Positions 1 to 3,877 of a stretch of DNA of 6,050 nt are shown here, one piece after another (the stretch's first letter is position 1; every line of letters starts with the position of its first letter). The notes below the pieces were generated by a model that did no database searches, was not told where the DNA came from, and saw only the letters and a program-made list of their open reading frames with translations. A program made the translations under genes and the position numbers. Source of the DNA: Deltaproteobacteria bacterium (GTDB taxonomy: Bacteria > UBA10199 > DSSB01); the NCBI GenBank assembly GCA_021414045.1, contig JAIOPF010000091.1, positions 1 to 6,050 of the forward strand. The letters are read 5' to 3'.

Positions 1-141
1 AACGAAATCTATGGGATAGCCCGCGACGAATGGATCAAGCTTCCGCAGAAAATCCTCAAGGTCACGCGCGAGGACGTCTTGAAGGTGGCTCGCAAGGTTC
101 TCAAGCTGGACCGCTATATTTTGTCCATCGTTCGCCCCTAA
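1..141 (+). CDS. M16 (insulinase-like) peptidase, C-terminal fragment
   Basis: This is the 3' end of a gene that enters from the left edge; 46 codons in frame 1 end at a TAA at 139-141. The translated tail reads as the last two helices and strand typical of the C-terminal domain of M16 zinc peptidases: an 'EIYG' helix, a 'LPQKILKVTREDVLKVARK' stretch, then 'LKLDRYILSIVRP'. In M16 proteins this corresponds to the usual 'I..VT.EDV..VARKYL.PD..ILVVVGP' ending. The zinc-binding HxxEH motif would lie upstream, outside the window, so whether this is the catalytic or the inactive partner subunit cannot be told. The assignment rests on pattern memory for a short stretch and is moderately secure. Confidence 0.6.
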   Translation, partial: NEIYGIARDEWIKLPQKILKVTREDVLKVARKVLKLDRYILSIVRP

Positions 142-151
142 AAATTAAACT

Positions 152-180
152 TAGACGCCCCGGGTCCTTTCCCTTATCAT
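152..180 (+). promoter_or_regulatory. Candidate sigma70-type promoter for the secreted-protein gene
   Basis: A TAGACG box at 152-157 (4 of 6 matches to TTGACA) and a TATCAT box at 175-180 (5 of 6 matches to TATAAT) are separated by 17 bases. They lie in the AT-richer gap just after the M16 stop. Transcription would begin near 186-188, giving a leader of about 23-25 bases that includes the Shine-Dalgarno at 201-205. This is a consensus match by eye only, and the sigma factors of this organism are unknown. Confidence 0.35.
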
Positions 181-204
181 TCTTTAAGAGCCCATTGGAA
201 AGGA
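165..204 (+). promoter_or_regulatory. Inverted repeat pairing with the Shine-Dalgarno
   Basis: TCCTTTCC (165-172) is perfectly complementary to GGAAAGGA (197-204), an 8-bp stem around a 24-base loop. The right arm contains most of the AGGAG ribosome binding site (201-205) of the gene starting at 211. In an mRNA reading through from the M16 gene this could mask the site. The candidate start of transcription near 187 would exclude the left arm. Because any pyrimidine run can pair with an SD, chance is a real alternative. Confidence 0.3.
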
Positions 205-210
205 GTCGTT

Positions 211-726
211 ATGCCACGTCACACCGCCCGTTTCCTTGCCCCAATCTTCTTCGCCGCACTCCTCGCATGGAGCCTTCCAGCCCAGGCCCGTGTCTTCTCG
301 CCAGACGGCGAAGGGTTCAGCGTCAATATGCCCGGAAAGCCAAAGACCTCCAAAGAGACGCATAAGAGCTTCGTCGGGGCCGTCCATGAAACCTCGTATA
401 CGGTCAGTAGCGGAGGGGTCACTTACACGGCCTCGGTCTCCGAGCTTCCTGGCGCCGCCGTCGCCTTGGGTGGCACGGGAACCATCCTCAGCAAGGCCAG
501 GGACGGTCTTTTGAAAGACGCTGGAGGCACTGAAACCGCCTTCAACAATATCACCATTGGAGGCAAGGAGGGACGCCAACTCTTGTACGACACCGCCAGC
601 GGGAGCGGCCAAGCCAAGTTGACCCTCAATGACAAAAAGCTTTATATCGTCGTCGCCGCCGGCCCCAAAGCCGCTACAGCCGCGATTACGCGCTTCGTCA
701 ATTCGTTTCAATTGACTTCGCCTTGA
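211..726 (+). CDS. Exported small hypothetical protein
   Basis: A 171-residue protein with a clear Sec signal peptide: basic start (MPRHTAR), hydrophobic core at about residues 8-22, and a likely signal peptidase I site after Ala-Gln-Ala (residues 24-26). The ATG at 211 has AGGAG at 201-205 with 5-base spacing, so the start is secure. The mature part contains no cysteine and opens with FSPDGEGFSVNMPGKP. It ends with a segment of the type 'KLYIVVAAG...AITRFVNSFQL'. This layout (F-S-V-x-M-P-G-x-P near the front, a 'GREL'-like turn here as GRQLLYD, a 'Y.V' strand and a final F.x.SF.L helix-strand) recalls a widespread group of uncharacterised exported proteins with a probable mixed alpha/beta fold. 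No catalytic motif is visible, so no activity is proposed. It most likely resides in the periplasm. Its stop (TGA, 724-726) overlaps a possible TTG start of the next gene. Confidence 0.85.
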   Translation: MPRHTARFLAPIFFAALLAWSLPAQARVFSPDGEGFSVNMPGKPKTSKETHKSFVGAVHETSYTVSSGGVTYTASVSELPGAAVALGGTGTILSKARDGLLKDAGGTETAFNNITIGGKEGRQLLYDTASGSGQAKLTLNDKKLYIVVAAGPKAATAAITRFVNSFQLTSP

Positions 727-764
727 GTGGCGAATTTCCCAGTGATGGGTTATCCTATCCCTGC

Positions 765-1346
765 ATGAATAATATTTGCGTCTTCTGCGGTTCGAGTAGC
801 GGCGATAGCCCGATTTATCAAAAAGCCGCGGAGGAATTGGCTTCGAAGCTTGTGGCCCAAGGCTTAGGTCTAGTCTACGGCGGGGCTCAGGTCGGGTTGA
901 TGGGGCGGATTGCCGACGCCGTCCTGCATTTGGGCGGGCGCGTCACGGGCGTTATTCCCGGAGCCCTCTTTCCCAAAGAAATCCCCCACCAAGGTCTCAC
1001 TCACCTGCACGTCGTGGATTCGATGCACGAGCGCAAGCGCCTGATGTATGAGCTCTCCGACGCCTTCATCGCCCTGCCTGGCGGCCTGGGAACCTTGGAC
1101 GAACTCTTCGAAATCCTCACTTGGGGCCAACTCGGACTGCATTCCAAACCCTGCGGCCTGCTCAACGTCGCCGGCTACTTCGACAGAATTCTCGAATTTC
1201 TGGACGAGGCCGTCGAAAGAAAATTCCTCAAACCTCAGCATCGCAGGCTGTTGTTGCATGGGACCGAAGCCGGCGCTTTGTTGGAGCAATTGCAGTCTTT
1301 TGAACCGCCACACCTCAAGAAATGGATAGTCTCCCAAGAGAGCTAA
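765..1346 (+). CDS. LOG family protein (nucleotide 5'-monophosphate phosphoribohydrolase)
   Basis: A 193-residue cytosolic Rossmann-like protein of the LOG / TIGR00730 family. Characterised members release the base from AMP or cytokinin riboside monophosphates, yielding ribose 5-phosphate. The protein begins CVFCGSSSG (residues 5-13), followed by YGG plus VGLMG (38-47), the M-H-E-R-K motif (87-91), and the hallmark PGGLGTLDE (105-113), where the glutamate and the Arg of the ERK motif form the active site in the family. Length is normal and all key residues are present. ATG 765 is chosen because family members start a few residues before 'ICVFCGSS'. The frame stays open to a TTG at 723 that overlaps the previous stop (TTGA), giving a 14-residue extension that does not look like the family. 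Neither start has a convincing Shine-Dalgarno. The physiological substrate in bacteria is often unclear, so a plant-hormone role should not be assumed. Confidence 0.92.
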   Translation: MNNICVFCGSSSGDSPIYQKAAEELASKLVAQGLGLVYGGAQVGLMGRIADAVLHLGGRVTGVIPGALFPKEIPHQGLTHLHVVDSMHERKRLMYELSDAFIALPGGLGTLDELFEILTWGQLGLHSKPCGLLNVAGYFDRILEFLDEAVERKFLKPQHRRLLLHGTEAGALLEQLQSFEPPHLKKWIVSQES

Positions 1347-1407
1347 AGCCGCTTCCATTGACAAAGCCCTCCCCCTTTGCCAGAACCAAGAAAAACCGCG
1401 CCAATGT

Positions 1408-1413
1408 GGAGAG
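1408..1413 (+). promoter_or_regulatory. Ribosome binding site deciding the nfuA start
   Basis: GGAGAG sits 4 bases before ATG 1418. It supports this start over the in-frame ATG at 1322, which lies inside the end of the LOG gene and would add 32 residues of low-complexity, Pro/Lys-rich sequence not expected in NfuA. Confidence 0.6.
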
Positions 1414-1417
1414 AATC

Positions 1418-2008
1418 ATGCTGAAACTGACCGACAAAGCCAAAGAGAAGATCCGGGGCCTGCTCAAGGAAAAAGACCCCAAAACCTGGGGCGTGATGGT
1501 GCCCGATCAGGCCGGAACCTATATCCACCTGCCCCTGATCGACCTGGCTTCCCTGCCATCGATCGACGACGTCCAATTCGTCGAAGACCTCAAGTTGGTC
1601 CTGGACCGCACTTCCCAGGGCGAAATCGAGGAGATCGCGGTCGACTACCTCGACGGCGGTGTGCTTTCCGGAGTCTTCGAAGTCAAGGTGCTCAAGCCTC
1701 AGGCGGCGGGTCCTTCCGGACTGGACACCAGCAATCCTCAAGTTCAAAAAATTCTCGAAGTCCTCGAAAAGGAAATCAATCCCGCGGTCGCTGGCCATGG
1801 CGGCTACACCAAACTTTTGGACTACAAAGATGGCAAAGTTTACCTCTTCATGGGCGGCGGCTGTCAGGGCTGCCATGGCGTCGACGCGACCCTGAAATAC
1901 GGCATCGAAACCCGCCTCAAGGAAGTGGTGCCCGAAGTAGTCGCCGTCATCGACCAGACCGACCATGCCGCGGGAACAAATCCCTATTTCACCGCCGGCG
2001 GGCATTAA
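1418..2008 (+). CDS. nfuA: NfuA-type Fe-S cluster carrier protein
   Basis: A 196-residue protein with the two-domain layout of NfuA. Residues 1 to about 95 form a degenerate A-type (IscA/HesB-like) domain that has lost the cluster-binding cysteines; the first Cys in the protein is residue 149. Residues 105 to about 180 form the NifU C-terminal (Nfu) domain with MGGGCQGC (Cys149, Cys152). In E. coli NfuA the same C-X2-C, at the same residue numbers, binds a [4Fe-4S] cluster at a dimer interface. The segment after it (VDATLKYGIETRLKEVVPEV) and the ending TDHAAGTNPYF also match the NfuA pattern. Role known for the family: carrying assembled [4Fe-4S] clusters to apo-targets in the cytosol, including under oxidative stress or iron limitation. 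It follows the LOG gene by 71 bases and could be co-transcribed or have its own promoter. It ends 5 bases before the convergent glycosylase stop. Whether a regulator acts here cannot be seen. Confidence 0.93.
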   Translation: MLKLTDKAKEKIRGLLKEKDPKTWGVMVPDQAGTYIHLPLIDLASLPSIDDVQFVEDLKLVLDRTSQGEIEEIAVDYLDGGVLSGVFEVKVLKPQAAGPSGLDTSNPQVQKILEVLEKEINPAVAGHGGYTKLLDYKDGKVYLFMGGGCQGCHGVDATLKYGIETRLKEVVPEVVAVIDQTDHAAGTNPYFTAGGH

Positions 2009-2013
2009 AAAAA

Positions 2014-2667
2014 TTACCAATTCAATCCATTCAAGGGACAATGCTCGCATTTGGGTTTCGGCGCGCAGAAGTCCTTTCCCACGTTCACTAATAAGGCGTG
2101 AAACTCGTTGTAATGGGCCGTCTCGTTAGGGATGTGGTCCGTCGCGATTTCCTGCAACTCATCGTATCCCGTCTCTTCGGGAGCCAGATAATGCCGCGTG
2201 AAAACCCGATAGGTGTAGGCGTCCACGACGAATATCGGGTGCCCCAGCGCGTAGAGCAGGATGCTGTCCGCCGTCTCCTTCCCGATTCCCTTGACGGCAA
2301 GCAATTCCTCGCGAAGCCGCGGCGTGGGCAGCGCCCGCAAAACATCGATGTTTCCGCCGCATCTCTCCTGGAGAAAATCCAAGAAGGCGCGCAGGCGCTT
2401 CGCCTTGACGTTGTAGTAGCCCGCGGAGCGGATCCTCTCCGCCAAGGACGCCTCGGGCAAGGCACGCATCGCCTCGATCGACAGCAATCCCTCGCTCTTC
2501 AATCGAGCGATGGCCTTCTCGACATTTTTCCAGTTGGTGTTCTGGGTGAGCACCGCTCCCACCATGACCTCGAAGGGGGTTTCCCCCGGCCACCAATGCT
2601 GCGGCCCAAAATGCCGGAAAAGCCTGGCGTACATTTCTTCCAAGATTTTTTTGGATTTTGCCGTCAA
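2014..2667 (-). CDS. Endonuclease III-like DNA glycosylase (HhH-GPD, COG2231/MagIII-like)
   Basis: A 217-residue base-excision repair protein of the HhH-GPD superfamily. The N-terminus (GPQHWWPGETPFEVMVGAVL, then TQNTNWKNVEKAI, to about residue 53) is typical of the COG2231 branch. The helix-hairpin-helix is VKGIGKETADSILLY (125-139), followed by the catalytic aspartate in VVDAYTYR (Asp149). The lysine used by bifunctional endonuclease III (Lys120 in E. coli, in GRKTA) is replaced by Glu131 here (GKETA). A monofunctional glycosylase without AP-lyase activity, as in Helicobacter MagIII (3-methyladenine), is therefore the better guess. The C-terminus has Cys201, Cys207 and Cys210, with the stop 7 residues after the last one; the fourth cysteine of the usual Fe-S loop is not present. 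The start is TTG at 2667, backed by a GGAG 6 bases upstream; Met12 (MYARLF) is the alternative. It is convergent with nfuA and divergent from the PLP enzyme. Confidence 0.9.
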   Translation of the reverse strand: MTAKSKKILEEMYARLFRHFGPQHWWPGETPFEVMVGAVLTQNTNWKNVEKAIARLKSEGLLSIEAMRALPEASLAERIRSAGYYNVKAKRLRAFLDFLQERCGGNIDVLRALPTPRLREELLAVKGIGKETADSILLYALGHPIFVVDAYTYRVFTRHYLAPEETGYDELQEIATDHIPNETAHYNEFHALLVNVGKDFCAPKPKCEHCPLNGLNW

Positions 2668-2673
2668 GACGTG

Positions 2674-2677
2674 CTCC
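2674..2677 (-). promoter_or_regulatory. Ribosome binding site supporting the TTG start of the glycosylase
   Basis: On the minus strand GGAG is followed by six bases (CACGTC) and then TTG at 2667-2665. The spacing is good and is the main reason to accept this non-ATG start. The site lies within the 19-base gap between the two divergent genes. Confidence 0.5.
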
Positions 2678-2686
2678 GATATCGCT

Positions 2687-3853
2687 ATGCCCAGCTTCCA
2701 AAAGGATGAAATCGAACGCTACCGCGAAATGTTTCCGGTGACCCGCGAGTGGATCTACCTGAACCATGCCGGAGTCGCGCCCATCAGCCGGCCGGTGGCC
2801 GAGGCCGTCGAAACCTTCAACCGCCTCGCCCTGGAACAGGGATACACCGGCGCGGGCGTCTGGCACAAGCGCATCGAGGAGACCCGCGCCGACTGCGCCC
2901 GACTGATCGGCGCCTCCCCGGAAGAGATCGCCTTCGTCAAAAACACCTCCCACGGCCTCTCGCTCGTCGCGCGGGGACTGGACCTCAAGGAAGGCGACGA
3001 GGTCTTGATCAGCGAGATCGAGTTTCCCAGCAACGTCTATCCCTGGATGGCCCTGGAAAAATCGGGGGTGGTGCTCAAAAAGATTCCGACGCGAGGCCCC
3101 GAATTGAACCTGGATCACCTCGAGAAACTGATCACCGAAAAGACCCGCGTCCTTTCGCTGAGCTCGGCCCAATACGGCAACGGCTATCGCCTGCCCATCG
3201 CGGACATCGGACGCCTGTGCCGCGACATGGGCATCTACTTCGTGCTGGACGCCATCCAGACCTTGGGGGCCTTTCCGCTCGACGTGGCGCGAGAACAGGT
3301 CGACTTCCTCACCGCCGACGCCCACAAGTGGATGCTGGGACACGAGGGCATCGGCCTATTTTACGCCCGCAAAGCGCTGATCGAAAAACTCGAGCCGGCC
3401 TTGCTGGGCTGGAACAGCGTGGCGCGCCCCCTCGATTTCGATCACATTCATTTCAATCTGAAACCGGACGCCGGACGCTTCGAGGAGGGTAGCCACAATG
3501 CATTGTCCATCTATGGACTTGGCGCGGCGGTGTCACTGTTGCTGGAGGTGGGCGTCGAAAGGATTTCGGAACGGATCTTGGGCCTGACCGACCGCTTGAT
3601 CCAAGGACTTCAGGCGCAGGGATTGCAAATCACCAACTCGCTAGAACCCAGGCACCGCTCGGGCATTGTCACCCTGCGATTGCCGGAGGATCCGGAGGGC
3701 CAGAAACTCCCCGACTTGGAACGCCGCCTATTCTCAAAAAAAATCTACGCTTCGGTGCGCCGGCAAAACCTGCGATTTTCCCCGCATTTCTACAATACCG
3801 ACGACGAAATAGCCCAGGTGCTGGAAACGCTAAAAAGTGTTCGACATCCCTGA
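2687..3853 (+). CDS. Class V aminotransferase-fold PLP-dependent enzyme
   Basis: A 388-residue cytosolic fold-type I PLP enzyme. Visible landmarks are YLNHAGVAPISRPV (24-37), KNTSHGLSLVARGL (85-98, the phosphate-binding turn), EFPSNVYPW (112-120), VLDAIQTLG (186-194, Asp188 contacting the PLP nitrogen), and ADAHKWM (210-216) with the Schiff-base Lys214. RFEEGSHNALSIYGLGAA (264-281) and LRFSPHFYNTDDEI (362-375) follow, with Arg363 a likely substrate-carboxylate ligand. It is related to SufS/CsdA and isopenicillin N epimerase-like proteins. However, the C-terminal loop that carries the desulfurase Cys (RTGHHCA in SufS) is shortened to SVRRQN with no Cys, and the PLP-stacking His is replaced by Phe113. 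It is therefore probably not a cysteine desulfurase; the substrate is unknown. ATG 2687 fits the family N-terminus but lacks a clear SD; Met15 (2729) is an alternative. The downstream MscS-family gene follows by about 24 bases, so the two are probably co-transcribed. Confidence 0.9.
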   Translation: MPSFQKDEIERYREMFPVTREWIYLNHAGVAPISRPVAEAVETFNRLALEQGYTGAGVWHKRIEETRADCARLIGASPEEIAFVKNTSHGLSLVARGLDLKEGDEVLISEIEFPSNVYPWMALEKSGVVLKKIPTRGPELNLDHLEKLITEKTRVLSLSSAQYGNGYRLPIADIGRLCRDMGIYFVLDAIQTLGAFPLDVAREQVDFLTADAHKWMLGHEGIGLFYARKALIEKLEPALLGWNSVARPLDFDHIHFNLKPDAGRFEEGSHNALSIYGLGAAVSLLLEVGVERISERILGLTDRLIQGLQAQGLQITNSLEPRHRSGIVTLRLPEDPEGQKLPDLERRLFSKKIYASVRRQNLRFSPHFYNTDDEIAQVLETLKSVRHP

Positions 3854-3868
3854 ACCGAAACCTCTATG

Positions 3869-3874
3869 AAGGAA
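3869..3874 (+). promoter_or_regulatory. Ribosome binding site for the MscS-family gene
   Basis: AAGGAA lies 3 bases before ATG 3878 (core AGGA with 4-base spacing). The earlier in-frame ATG at 3866 overlaps this site and has no SD of its own, so 3878 is preferred; the difference is four residues (MKES). Confidence 0.4.
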
Positions 3875-3877
3875 TCC

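Noticed and set aside
184..711. Minus-strand open frame opposite the exported protein
   Set aside because: The plus-strand gene has a signal peptide and a well-spaced SD; the minus frame has neither and overlaps it fully.
1358..1363. Perfect TTGACA box upstream of nfuA
   Set aside because: The sequence 16-18 bases downstream (around CAGAAC at 1381-1386) is a poor -10, so I do not call a promoter, though a weak or activator-dependent one is possible.
1992..2013. GC palindrome CCGCCGGCGG followed by seven A as a terminator
   Set aside because: It lies at the end of nfuA but has A rather than T after it on the plus strand. On the minus strand the T-run comes before the palindrome. The order is wrong for an intrinsic terminator in both directions.
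1343..2050. Minus-strand open frame opposite nfuA
   Set aside because: NfuA on the plus strand is unambiguous; the reverse translation is low in motif content and spans both genes' ends.
2510..2686. N-terminal extension of the PLP enzyme from an ATG at 2510
   Set aside because: The extra 59 residues are antisense to the conserved start of the glycosylase and do not match the family, whose N-terminus begins near residue 15 of the chosen start.
2159..3343. A 394-codon open frame on the minus strand across the glycosylase and the PLP enzyme
   Set aside because: It lies opposite and out of frame with two clear protein families, and its translation shows no motif. In GC-rich DNA the reverse frame of a real gene often stays open.
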